29,923 nucleotides of DNA from a virus. The stretch spans positions 1-29,923 of the IMG/VR virus record IMGVR_UViG_3300048691_000025; one strand, 5' to 3'. Each line of letters starts with the position of its first letter. The first letter of the stretch is position 1. The notes beneath the pieces were generated by a model, which saw only the letters and a program-made list of their open reading frames with translations, made no database searches and had not been told where the DNA came from. This document shows positions 7,118 through 13,660 of this stretch, piece after piece. A program made the position numbers and the translations under genes.

Positions 7118-8212
7118 TTAGTCCAAATCAATCACCGATGACCTACGAGTTAATGTGTGCTGCTCTGTGAACGTGATGTTCAGTGTGGTAGATATTGGGT
7201 CGTTGTCGTGCATCCTACCTGCCATACTATTGACCGTGAATTCTGATATAAAACAGTCTGGGATGTGGGGGATAGAGTCAATCCGGTTCCCCATATGGTC
7301 ATTGAATTCTACGACGAACTTGTCGGGGTAGCCATACAAAAGATCATCCACCAATTCGCTGGGGTGAATAGAGTATCGAAGTTGTCTAATGATTTTGTTG
7401 ATAATGGCGGCTTCTTCCCGAGAAGTTGGCACCAAAGGGAATTGAAAGCTATGCCGACGCAACTCCATGCTATCGAAAGATGTTTCGTACCGTGGGTTGA
7501 TGCTTATGCCAGCGGCACTAGAAATTTGATTTCTCGTTTCGGCCCCAATTCCACCAAATGCAACATTGTGAATACCTTGTGCCAAAGTTTGTGATTTCAT
7601 TTTGTCAAGATATGAATTAAGTGCAGCAGACAATGCAAACGCCGCACCAGCCCCTGCTGCGCCAACAACTGCACCCGCCATAGCACTTTTGATGCCTCCA
7701 TTTTCGGACTGGTCAAATGCATTCATGGCTTTATCAACAAGGTATGAGCCAGAAAAGTTTGTTGTATGTGCCGAATAGCCCTGCATGATGTTTGGGGGCA
7801 TTGGTAGACAAATCCTGTACAAAGGTTTGTCTTGTTCTTTAGAATCAATCCTACGCTTATATGAATAAGCCTTGATGACCATATATGGACCAGATTGAAC
7901 TTTGTCACGGCTTCGCAACCCTATAGGGAATTCTAAGGTTTCGATTTTGTTCTTTTGGGTTTGATTTATTAGTCGCTTAGGGTCGAACTTATTTTCGGTT
8001 GATTCTGTGGTGGCAGCATTTGCGCCAGATGAAGTTACTAATGTATTTTTCTTTGTTGTTTCGTTTGTTTCGAAAGTATCGGCGGGAACAACCCCAATGA
8101 CATTACCAGCTTCGTCAAATATGGGTTTCATAGGAATACCATCTATGAAATTTTTTGTTGGCGTTGCTTTATTAGCTTCATACCGTGCGCGGTTTGTATC
8201 GACTCCTGCCAT
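7118..8212 (-). CDS. 48: Baseplate tail-tube cap protein, gp48-like
   Basis: 364 aa, near the T4 gp48 length. The first 95 residues are polar; the middle has an Ala/Gly-rich hydrophobic stretch (about 180-197); the C-terminal third has I-N-P-R-Y-E-T-S-F-D-S-M-E-L-R-R-H-S-F-Q-F and P-T-S-R-E-E-A-A-I-I-N-K-I-I, then Y-P-D-K-F-V-V-E-F, the typical gp48/gp54 pattern. gp54 is a possible alternative, being related. In T4 it sits on the baseplate and starts the tail tube. The ATG at 8212 has AAAGGA upstream, and that site lies in a hairpin shared with the end of the hydrolase gene. Confidence 0.75.
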   Translation of the reverse strand: MAGVDTNRARYEANKATPTKNFIDGIPMKPIFDEAGNVIGVVPADTFETNETTKKNTLVTSSGANAATTESTENKFDPKRLINQTQKNKIETLEFPIGLRSRDKVQSGPYMVIKAYSYKRRIDSKEQDKPLYRICLPMPPNIMQGYSAHTTNFSGSYLVDKAMNAFDQSENGGIKSAMAGAVVGAAGAGAAFALSAALNSYLDKMKSQTLAQGIHNVAFGGIGAETRNQISSAAGISINPRYETSFDSMELRRHSFQFPLVPTSREEAAIINKIIRQLRYSIHPSELVDDLLYGYPDKFVVEFNDHMGNRIDSIPHIPDCFISEFTVNSMAGRMHDNDPISTTLNITFTEQHTLTRRSSVIDLD

Positions 8213-8238
8213 AATAGTTCCTTTGTTTTGGAACTATT
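8213..8238 (-). promoter_or_regulatory. Hairpin covering the gp48 ribosome-binding site
   Basis: A perfect 9-bp inverted repeat, AATAGTTCC and GGAACTATT, separated by 8 nt. In the minus-strand RNA its second arm contains the GGAA of the ribosome-binding site and its first arm contains the stop codon of the upstream hydrolase gene. Ribosomes ending there would open the stem, so this may couple the two genes. Confidence 0.6.
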
Positions 8239-8698
8239 TACCGACCAACCTATAAAACTGGTGACCACCGATAGCGACAGTCTTTACCATTTTGCTAGAC
8301 GACCAATCAACATCTAATAAAGAACTATGAAAGTGCGTAGAACCATTCGTCACATCGGCAACCCCATATAGAACTTGCATGGCTACCTTGTTAGCCAATT
8401 TCCATTGTGATGATTCTGTGATACTAACACCAGAACCAACCCAAGAAAATTGCATGGGTTGGTTTATGACTTGGCAAATACCACTAGGGAACTTTGGGTG
8501 CTTTGTACGGTTAAGCACAACATGACCTACTGCGACCATGCTGCGCTCACCAGTACCCCTTGCTTCGTGGTAGATTACCTTTGCCAAGCAATCCACCACC
8601 TCTTTCGATTCTACTTTAACGAATATTGGATTCTGCGAATAAAGAGTCTTCGGGATAAGGCTCGTCGAAAATAGTAGAATCGAAATCGCTATCTTCAT
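8234..8698 (-). CDS. SleB/CwlJ-type cell-wall hydrolase (probable endolysin)
   Basis: 154 aa from ATG 8698. An N-terminal hydrophobic segment (A-I-S-I-L-L-F-S-T-S-L-I-P, residues 3-16) looks like a signal peptide or signal anchor. The rest matches the Hydrolase_2 (SleB/CwlJ) family: C-L-A-K-V-I-Y-H-E-A-R-G with the likely catalytic Glu45, then G-H-V-V-L-N-R, F-P-S-G-I-C-Q-V-I-N, Q-F-S-W and V-T-N-G-S-T-H-F-H. This family cleaves peptidoglycan glycan strands. An in-frame ATG at 8725 is possible; neither start has a good ribosome-binding site. The gene lies just before the baseplate block. It could be the endolysin, exported by the host Sec system. Confidence 0.85.
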   Translation of the reverse strand: MKIAISILLFSTSLIPKTLYSQNPIFVKVESKEVVDCLAKVIYHEARGTGERSMVAVGHVVLNRTKHPKFPSGICQVINQPMQFSWVGSGVSITESSQWKLANKVAMQVLYGVADVTNGSTHFHSSLLDVDWSSSKMVKTVAIGGHQFYRLVGK

Positions 8699-8834
8699 AA
8701 AGACTTTGAAACTTGCTGTTGACATAGGTGTTCGTTTTCTTGACGTAGTTATACAAAGTGCCATCAAGAACAAACTGGCTCCCTAGATAACTTGGGGAGT
8801 AGTCGCCGACAGCTTCGATTAAAATTTTGCTCAT
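8616..8834 (-). CDS. Hypothetical protein (72 aa)
   Basis: I chose ATG 8834 because GAGGAA lies eight bases upstream; the longer frame to 8864 would overlap the preceding gene. The C-terminus is strongly acidic (E-D-S-D-F-D-S-T-I-F-D-E-P-Y-P-E-D). It overlaps the start of the hydrolase gene by about 80 nt in another frame, unusual even for this compact genome. Function unknown. Confidence 0.6.
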   Translation of the reverse strand: MSKILIEAVGDYSPSYLGSQFVLDGTLYNYVKKTNTYVNSKFQSLYEDSDFDSTIFDEPYPEDSLFAESNIR

Positions 8835-8838
8835 AATA

Positions 8839-8988
8839 TCATTCCTCGTTAGTAATAATTGCACACTGAGATTTCAAGAAGATCAATTGTTCGGTTTCGG
8901 AAAGAATCTTTAACAAATCTTCGCGGGTTGGTTGAACACCATCGTCAAACGCCTCGATGACTTTGGTGATATGATTATCGACCAACAT
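8839..8988 (-). CDS. Hypothetical protein (49 aa)
   Basis: Started at ATG 8988, which has GAGG upstream and overlaps the previous gene by 14 nt; the longer open frame to 9072 would lie mostly inside that gene. It looks helical (I-T-K-V-I-E-A-F-D-D-G and L-L-K-I-L-S-E-T-E-Q-L). Function unknown; reality supported mainly by spacing and the ribosome-binding site. Confidence 0.5.
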   Translation of the reverse strand: MLVDNHITKVIEAFDDGVQPTREDLLKILSETEQLIFLKSQCAIITNEE

Positions 8989-9304
8989 TATAGCATGCCT
9001 CAATAATTTCATTTGCCTTTGCAGCAGCCGCAGGTGATGCATTTCCAGTACCAAGCCGTTCAGCTTCGTCATAAGGAATACTATTTACCATACCACCGTA
9101 CATACACTCGCACCTAGCACGGCTAAGGGTTCGTATAGAGCATGAACTCATAAACCCATCGTGGTCTGCCTGCGTCCATAATGATGGGGTTGGCTTACCA
9201 ATGGTCGGGACTTTTACCTCGTTGTTTTTGTAATGTGCATAAGCCCCACACATCATCATTGTAATAAAAAGGCAAGCGCCATATTTTTGAACATCAGAAA
9301 TCAT
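8975..9304 (-). CDS. Exported cysteine-rich hypothetical protein (109 aa)
   Basis: The N-terminal hydrophobic segment (A-C-L-F-I-T-M-M-M-C-G-A-Y-A, residues 9-22) is a likely signal peptide or anchor. The body has five cysteines, including C-S-I-R-T-L-S-R-A-R-C-E-C-M-Y-G-G-M, followed by an Ala-rich helix and a last cysteine. The spacing resembles small periplasmic proteins with a C-x-C-x(n)-C core. AGGG lies nine bases before the ATG. Its position among membrane and wall-lytic genes suggests an envelope role, perhaps in lysis, but I have no specific match. Confidence 0.6.
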   Translation of the reverse strand: MISDVQKYGACLFITMMMCGAYAHYKNNEVKVPTIGKPTPSLWTQADHDGFMSSCSIRTLSRARCECMYGGMVNSIPYDEAERLGTGNASPAAAAKANEIIEACYNVGR

Positions 9305-9305
9305 A

Positions 9306-9494
9306 TTATAGACCCTTCTTAGGAAACTTTCCGGTTAATAAAAACTTGGCATTTGCATACACTACGGCAATACTAGCCAAAACAATAATCAATGGGATTA
9401 AGACCGCATTACCAATCACCAGTAGTATCAACCTACTAATGATAGTCGTAATTGTATCATACATTTCTGCAAGTGATTCTGATAATTTTTGCAA
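9306..9494 (-). CDS. Small membrane protein (62 aa)
   Basis: The likely start is TTG 9494, with AGGA at suitable spacing; an ATG eleven codons later lacks a ribosome-binding site. One long or two short transmembrane segments span residues about 18-50 (L-I-L-L-V-I-G-N-A-V-L-I-P-L-I-I-V-L), ending with a basic tail (G-K-F-P-K-K-G-L). Function unknown; it may belong to the lysis or envelope cluster. Confidence 0.55.
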   Translation of the reverse strand: MQKLSESLAEMYDTITTIISRLILLVIGNAVLIPLIIVLASIAVVYANAKFLLTGKFPKKGL

Positions 9495-9657
9495 TTCGAG
9501 TCCTTTCGATGGTTGTTTTCATTTCTGTTATAGCGGCATCTGTACATGGACCTGCTAGTACGTGTTCAGAAGTGCTTTCTACGATTTTTGTAGTTGGTAG
9601 TTTATCACCAATTACAAATGTTGTCAAGGTTGTTGCTAATATTACTTCAATAATCAT
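9457..9657 (-). CDS. Small signal-anchored hypothetical protein (66 aa)
   Basis: ATG 9657 overlaps the previous stop as ATGA. A short N-terminal hydrophobic segment (residues 2-16) precedes a polar, Thr-rich body with two cysteines. Its 3' end overlaps the next gene by 38 nt. A TM plus short soluble body is compatible with a spanin-type protein, but no coiled coil or lipobox is clear. Weak call. Confidence 0.5.
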   Translation of the reverse strand: MIIEVILATTLTTFVIGDKLPTTKIVESTSEHVLAGPCTDAAITEMKTTIERTRIAKIIRITCRNV

Positions 9658-10241
9658 ACCATAAATTTCTTGAAGATTTCTACTTGCTTGTCTTTCATAG
9701 CAGCAGCAGCAATACGAGCAGCAGCAATACGAGCAGCAGCAATACGAGCAGCATTAGTAGCAGCATAAGCAGCAATACGAGCAGCAGCATTAGTAGCAGC
9801 ATCAGCAGCAGCATAAGCAGCATAAGCAGCATCAGCAGCAGCATCAGCAGCATTAGTAGCAGCATTAGTAGCAGCATAAGCAGCATAAGTAGCAGCATTA
9901 GTAGCAGCCCAAGCGGCATCATAAGCAGCCTTCAATTCTTCTACAGTAGCATCACCATGAGCAAACCGTTCGGCTACATCAAGTGCAGCAATACTACGCC
10001 GGTCCGTCATCAGGTGCTGCACTTCCCGAGCAAAGGCAACCGCCATCAGCCGCTTCTCCTTGTCGTAACCATCTACAGCACGTAGGCACCACAAAGCATC
10101 ATCAATGCCGTTGCTTTCTAGGATTGTTAAAAGGCTTAGTTCTACATCGTCTGCTTGAGTTTTGCCCAAGTGCTTCAATAACTTATCCCAACCATCTTTA
10201 CAAGGTTCTTGTTCACGGATTTTGTTCAAAGTAGTTTTCAT
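9654..10241 (-). CDS. Conserved phage protein with Ala-rich repeat tail
   Basis: 195 aa from ATG 10241, which has GGAG five bases upstream and a promoter in front. The N-terminal 110 residues include C-K-D-G-W-D-K-L-L-K-H-L-G-K-T, D-D-A-L-W-C-L-R-A-V and M-T-D-R-R-S-I-A-A-L-D-V-A-E-R-F-A-H-G, a pattern I know from many phages, sometimes labelled an immunity-like protein. From about residue 113 to 187 the sequence is almost only Ala with Tyr, Thr, Asn, Asp, Arg or Ile (A-A-Y-A-A-T-N type units), forming a long helix. The C-terminus (K-Q-V-E-I-F-K-K-F) is ordinary. Function unproven. Confidence 0.8.
   Translation of the reverse strand: MKTTLNKIREQEPCKDGWDKLLKHLGKTQADDVELSLLTILESNGIDDALWCLRAVDGYDKEKRLMAVAFAREVQHLMTDRRSIAALDVAERFAHGDATVEELKAAYDAAWAATNAATYAAYAATNAATNAADAAADAAYAAYAAADAATNAAARIAAYAATNAARIAAARIAAARIAAAAMKDKQVEIFKKFMV
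9700..9915 (-). repeat. Imperfect GCTGCT-based tandem repeats inside a gene
   Basis: The minus strand repeats GCT codons with TAT, AAT, GAT or CGT ATT at regular intervals. Three near-identical 15-nt units (codons A-A-A-R-I) lie at about 9704-9750. Units are multiples of three, so length changes would keep the frame. Confidence 0.85.
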
Positions 10242-10267
10242 AAAGGCTCCAAAAGTTCGATAGACGA

Positions 10268-10273
10268 ATTGTA
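10268..10273 (-). promoter_or_regulatory. Promoter -10 box (TACAAT), TCGT family
   Basis: TACAATTCGTCTATCGAAC on the minus strand, 27 nt before ATG 10241. A TTTACT sequence 18 nt further upstream may be the -35 box. The leader is nearly identical to the one before the gene at 24809. Confidence 0.7.
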
Positions 10274-10304
10274 GCACACCTTTCTACATAAAGTAAATAC
10301 TTTT

Positions 10305-10937
10305 ATGAATATTTCACAAACCTACCTACACCTTATCGCAGAAGACCTAGAAGAAGGAATTATCAAACAGGCAATCGGTGCCACTTTGATTGCAGGAACG
10401 TCCCTACTTGCTTATAAGGCTATGCACAATACCCCTAGTACACTAGAAACCCCCGCTAGGGTTTCTGCCGGGATTGTGAAGAAAATTGGCCTAACCCCAA
10501 TGAGCCAAGAAGAAGCCACTAAGAAAATTGTTGAGCATTGGAAAGTCCACCCAAACACAGCACACCAAATTACTACCGCTGCTTGGAAATATGGCAATAC
10601 GCCACATGTGACCCCGCACGTTTTACTAGGGCTAATGGCTACAGAAAGTTCATTCGACCCTAGCCAAAAAAGCAAACTAAAATCAGATGCCGCTGTGGGG
10701 CTTATGCAGGTTAGACCAAAGATGCACGGATTGAAGTCAAAAGATTTATCCTCTATTGACGCTCAAGTCAAGCATGGGTCGGAATTGCTAAAAAGATTCC
10801 ACAATAGAATGGGTAATATATCTAGTGGCCTAACCGCCTATAACAATGGTGTTACGGCAACCTTGATGAATAAGCCATCATTGAATATGGATTACGCACC
10901 AAAGGTTTTGAGCAATGTTGAAAAGTTTCACAAGTAA
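10305..10937 (+). CDS. SLT-type lytic transglycosylase with virion-leader-like N-terminus
   Basis: 210 aa. Residues about 104-200 form a lysozyme-like SLT domain: L-L-G-L-M-A-T-E-S-S-F-D-P with catalytic Glu114, A-V-G-L-M-Q-V-R-P, and later L-T-A-Y-N-N-G. It should cut glycan strands of peptidoglycan. A hydrophobic segment spans residues about 22-40. The first 20 residues (Y-L-H-L-I-A-E-D-L-E-E-G-I-I) resemble the leader of the protein at 27055 and contain (L/I)-x-E sites like those cut by T4 prohead protease, so it may be packaged in the virion and help genome delivery. No Shine-Dalgarno is visible; GTAAATAC lies 5 nt before the ATG, so it may be leaderless. It is transcribed opposite to its neighbours. 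Confidence 0.85.
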   Translation: MNISQTYLHLIAEDLEEGIIKQAIGATLIAGTSLLAYKAMHNTPSTLETPARVSAGIVKKIGLTPMSQEEATKKIVEHWKVHPNTAHQITTAAWKYGNTPHVTPHVLLGLMATESSFDPSQKSKLKSDAAVGLMQVRPKMHGLKSKDLSSIDAQVKHGSELLKRFHNRMGNISSGLTAYNNGVTATLMNKPSLNMDYAPKVLSNVEKFHK

Positions 10938-11153
10938 TTAGGCAACTACAGCCGAAGAACTTTCTACGACAACAGTTTCATTTGATTGTAGGATTTCGTC
11001 ACAAACTGACTTGTAGTAAATCGTCGCAGTTGGGTATCGGTTCTTAACTACCAGTGATGCAATTGTGCTTGACGTTGCTACAACACATGCATCAAACCTA
11101 GCATCCCCATTGATGATTTGATAGATATGTGCCTTAACTTGAATCTGGTTCAT
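10938..11153 (-). CDS. Hypothetical protein (71 aa)
   Basis: ATG 11153 overlaps the previous stop as ATGA. The body alternates beta and helix (A-C-V-V-A-T-S-S-T-I-A-S-L-V-V) and ends in small residues. Function unknown. It ends next to the convergent transglycosylase gene with no terminator seen. Confidence 0.6.
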   Translation of the reverse strand: MNQIQVKAHIYQIINGDARFDACVVATSSTIASLVVKNRYPTATIYYKSVCDEILQSNETVVVESSSAVVA

Positions 11154-11467
11154 ACGGTTTCTTCCAATGGGGTTTCAGTTTCAAATTTTTCTGGGGTAGA
11201 AATGCCTCGAATAGGTTGTAGCCAAGCGTCTGGGAGTACAGCATGAAACGTTTCTCCACCAAGCCCACTTATCAACGGGAATCTGGTCGGTACAACATAC
11301 CAATGAACCCCATCGGCTACGGCCTCTCTAGTAATACCATCACCAATGTCGTATTCTTGGAACATGGTAAGGTCGCCAACTAACTTGACAACCTTAACCA
11401 TCCTACCAATATTTTCGGTGTTTATAGCTTTGATAATGATTGCGTCGTCGCCACTTTTACAATTCAT
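11150..11467 (-). CDS. Conserved small beta-barrel-like protein (105 aa)
   Basis: The start ATG 11467 overlaps the RNA ligase stop (TATGA). The pattern M-N-C-K-S-G-D-D-A-I-I-I, N-I-G-R-M-V-K-V-V, W-Y-V-V and the ending P-D-A-W-L-Q-P-I-R-G is one I associate with small proteins in beta-proteobacterial genomes and their phages, probably an SH3-like fold. Function unknown. It is the best host hint in the window. Confidence 0.65.
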   Translation of the reverse strand: MNCKSGDDAIIIKAINTENIGRMVKVVKLVGDLTMFQEYDIGDGITREAVADGVHWYVVPTRFPLISGLGGETFHAVLPDAWLQPIRGISTPEKFETETPLEETV

Positions 11468-12555
11468 AGTCCATTTTCCTTTGTGAAAGTTTCCCACAAT
11501 GGGATTGTAGCAGAATTCTTGTGGATGTGTTTGCGAACAACCTCATCAATAGAACTTTTACCATCAACCACCCGAAGGATTTGTGAAAAGTATTTGTGAC
11601 CACTAATAGAGGCCACAATAGTCTTGCGGTCAACCCCAAACCAGATTAGCTTAGATACGATTGTGGAAACTATCTCGATTTCCTTAGATGCACCCAAGAT
11701 GAATCCCACAATGTTCTTGCGCAAGGACTCTATTTCACCTTTACGTGGTTCTGGTGTCAACGCCAAAGCGTCATCAATAGTCCCATCAATAATCATGCGA
11801 GCAACATCTTTGTCGAATTTCAAACCATCCAAAGTCTTGTGCAACTGGCAGTATTCGGAAGTCTTTAGCTTGACCCACCCAGTTTCTGTACGGACGACAA
11901 AGCCTTCGATACCAGTCATGTCCGCATAGCTATCCAAAGTTTCTTTGAAACTATGCTTGCTACGGGCAGCACACGGGATTTCCAAATTATCGGCAAAGTA
12001 CACCATATTTTCGTAGTTCCAGTAAACCCCGGTTGGGCCACGAACGGCAAGTAGCTTCAAGAATGGTTGGTTGTACTTCAACACCACAGAATTCTGTGGA
12101 CTCCAAAACTCAAAGACCGGCCATGCGCCGACCTCTACACACAAATCAATGAATACTTTGTACTTTGTACTATCAATGCTTTCGATGTAGTTCTGTGCAA
12201 GTTTTGATACATCGGTTTCCCCGGCACGGGTTCCGAGAACCCAAGACCCATCAGGCAACACAATAGGTCGCACCATAGACCCATCGAGTTTTTCCAAAAC
12301 CTCTTCGTGACCATTGATATACAATTCTACAGGCTTTTCGCCATAGTTGAAAAACTTATGCAATGGTAGGCCAACTAACTTCCCATCTGCGTGGAATGCA
12401 ATACCCCGCATCTCTAAAGCCAACGGGTTATCGAATGTATTGCTATGGGAAATCGCATAGTCGAACACAATGTACCCATTCTTGTTGATTTCGCGGAACT
12501 CTGGTTTCGCGGCAACGATTTCCCGGCACTGCTCTAATGTTGGAATTTTGTTCAT
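11464..12555 (-). CDS. rnlA: RNA ligase 1 (T4 RnlA-like)
   Basis: 363 aa; T4 RnlA has 374. Ordered ligase motifs: E-K-L-D-G-S with adenylated Lys89 (motif I), E-M-R-G-I-A-F before it, F-F-N-Y-G-E at 68-73, V-F-E-F-W (motif IIIa region), G-I-E-G-F-V-V-R (motif IV) and W-V-K-L-K-T (motif V). The remaining C-terminal part corresponds to the tRNA-specificity region of Rnl1. In T4 it reseals tRNA cut by host anticodon nucleases. Its start overlaps the stop of the preceding gene by one base. No polynucleotide kinase is seen in the window. Confidence 0.9.
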   Translation of the reverse strand: MNKIPTLEQCREIVAAKPEFREINKNGYIVFDYAISHSNTFDNPLALEMRGIAFHADGKLVGLPLHKFFNYGEKPVELYINGHEEVLEKLDGSMVRPIVLPDGSWVLGTRAGETDVSKLAQNYIESIDSTKYKVFIDLCVEVGAWPVFEFWSPQNSVVLKYNQPFLKLLAVRGPTGVYWNYENMVYFADNLEIPCAARSKHSFKETLDSYADMTGIEGFVVRTETGWVKLKTSEYCQLHKTLDGLKFDKDVARMIIDGTIDDALALTPEPRKGEIESLRKNIVGFILGASKEIEIVSTIVSKLIWFGVDRKTIVASISGHKYFSQILRVVDGKSSIDEVVRKHIHKNSATIPLWETFTKENGL

Positions 12556-12935
12556 TACGATTTCCCCACGATTGCACGAATAGCCTTTGCATAATTTTCG
12601 GCATCATCTTTATGTTCAAAGGTTGCATGAAGATTTACGACATACTCTGTCGTATATACGTCTAATATCAAACCAGTCCCAGTGACAAGGTGTTTATTTT
12701 TACCCCACACTGGGGTAGGTTTTCTAAACTCATGTTGCACCCCATTGATAAGCACTTTCGTAAAATCTTCAATTCGTCGGTATTGGTTCAACGAATGCCA
12801 AGTTGGGTGAGTTAACAGAGGTCGCCACCCGGCCTCTGCTATATCCAAAACCTCCCATTTATCCCAAGGGGTCGCGGATTCGGCGGCATCCTCTGCATAT
12901 TCCATCATCAAATCAGCGTGTATATGTTTTCCCAT
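12555..12935 (-). CDS. Conserved hypothetical protein (126 aa)
   Basis: A good ribosome-binding site (AGGAGA) and promoter precede ATG 12935. The motif H-A-D-L-M-M-E-Y-A-E-D-A-A, then W-x-x-x-x-x-W and Y-R-R-I, resembles small phage proteins with an H-A-D/E-L-I-x-x-W-A-x-G-A start and a Y-R-I ending. The C-terminal half (F-E-H-K-D-D-A-E-N-Y-A-K-A-I-R) may be a separate small module. Function unknown. It leads the RNA ligase operon. Confidence 0.65.
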   Translation of the reverse strand: MGKHIHADLMMEYAEDAAESATPWDKWEVLDIAEAGWRPLLTHPTWHSLNQYRRIEDFTKVLINGVQHEFRKPTPVWGKNKHLVTGTGLILDVYTTEYVVNLHATFEHKDDAENYAKAIRAIVGKS

Positions 12936-12963
12936 AATATTCTCCTAAAAGTTCAATAGACGA

Positions 12964-12969
12964 ATTGTA
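12964..12969 (-). promoter_or_regulatory. Promoter -10 box (TACAAT), TCGT family
   Basis: TACAATTCGTCTATTGAAC on the minus strand, 29 nt before ATG 12935, in front of the RNA ligase transcription unit. Confidence 0.7.
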
Positions 12970-12975
12970 GCACAA

Positions 12976-13593
12976 TTACTTAGATTTTACGCGATACTCC
13001 ATCAAATATTTGAACTTAATTTGTTCTGGGTCAACGCGAACCCACGTTTTGTTAATTTGATGGTGACCAGAATCATGATCGTACCAAGGGATATCCAACT
13101 GAATTTCGATATCTTTACCTTCTTTGATAGCAGCCTGAAGTTTAACAAATTGTGTAATCTCTGGGTTAGTCTCGACCAACTCAAAGAATGTTGCGGCTTG
13201 GTCTTTATCAATATAGATAGCACCTTCTTCAGTGCATATAGCCATAGAGTGATTGACCGGAATTACTCCAACAGAAAAGTCTACAACACCTTGACCGAAC
13301 GCTTGGAATGGAGACTCTTTTCCTTCTGGGAGGGTATTGAATTCACATTCACAGAATTCTTCATCTTTGACTTCCATAAACATTACTGTGTTGAACGAAC
13401 AACCGGGGTAATCTACAAGATAAACTTCAGAATACAAGTTACCGATTTGAACATAACTAACTTCGTAGATTTCACCTTCTACTAAACCCCGGTTAATTGC
13501 GTAGGCGCGATGGTATTCTCCACCTTGGCTATTCATAAACATCACTTTAGTTCCGGGTTTAGAAAAAATGTCCATGTCTTTAAAGTTTTTCAT
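12976..13593 (-). CDS. Conserved hypothetical phage protein (205 aa)
   Basis: ATG 13593 was chosen for its GGAG seven bases upstream; the longer frame to 13644 lacks one. The N-terminal part (K-V-M-F-M-N-S-Q-G-G, G-L-V-E-G-E-I-Y-E-V, Y-P-G-C-S-F-N-T-V-M-F) follows a pattern seen in small phage proteins of unknown function. The rest is beta-rich, with a W-Y-D-H-D-S-G-H-H patch near residue 170. Its last 17 nt are identical to the last 17 nt of the gp47 gene upstream, suggesting insertion by recombination. A weak -10 (TATATT) is at 13643-13648. Confidence 0.65.
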   Translation of the reverse strand: MKNFKDMDIFSKPGTKVMFMNSQGGEYHRAYAINRGLVEGEIYEVSYVQIGNLYSEVYLVDYPGCSFNTVMFMEVKDEEFCECEFNTLPEGKESPFQAFGQGVVDFSVGVIPVNHSMAICTEEGAIYIDKDQAATFFELVETNPEITQFVKLQAAIKEGKDIEIQLDIPWYDHDSGHHQINKTWVRVDPEQIKFKYLMEYRVKSK

Positions 13594-13660
13594 AGTAGTA
13601 GCTCCGGTCGTTTGATTTAAGAGATTCGTCGTACTTGTGTTCAATATAATCTACCCACTT

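Noticed and set aside
9684-10085. Long Ser/Asn- and Leu/Met-rich frames over the Ala-repeat region
   Set aside because: They are by-products of the GCAGCA repeat read in other frames; the Ala frame has the ribosome-binding site, promoter and a recognisable N-terminal domain.
13021-13485. 154-residue plus-strand frame
   Set aside because: Shadow of the minus-strand gene at 12976-13593, which has a ribosome-binding site and a familiar family pattern.
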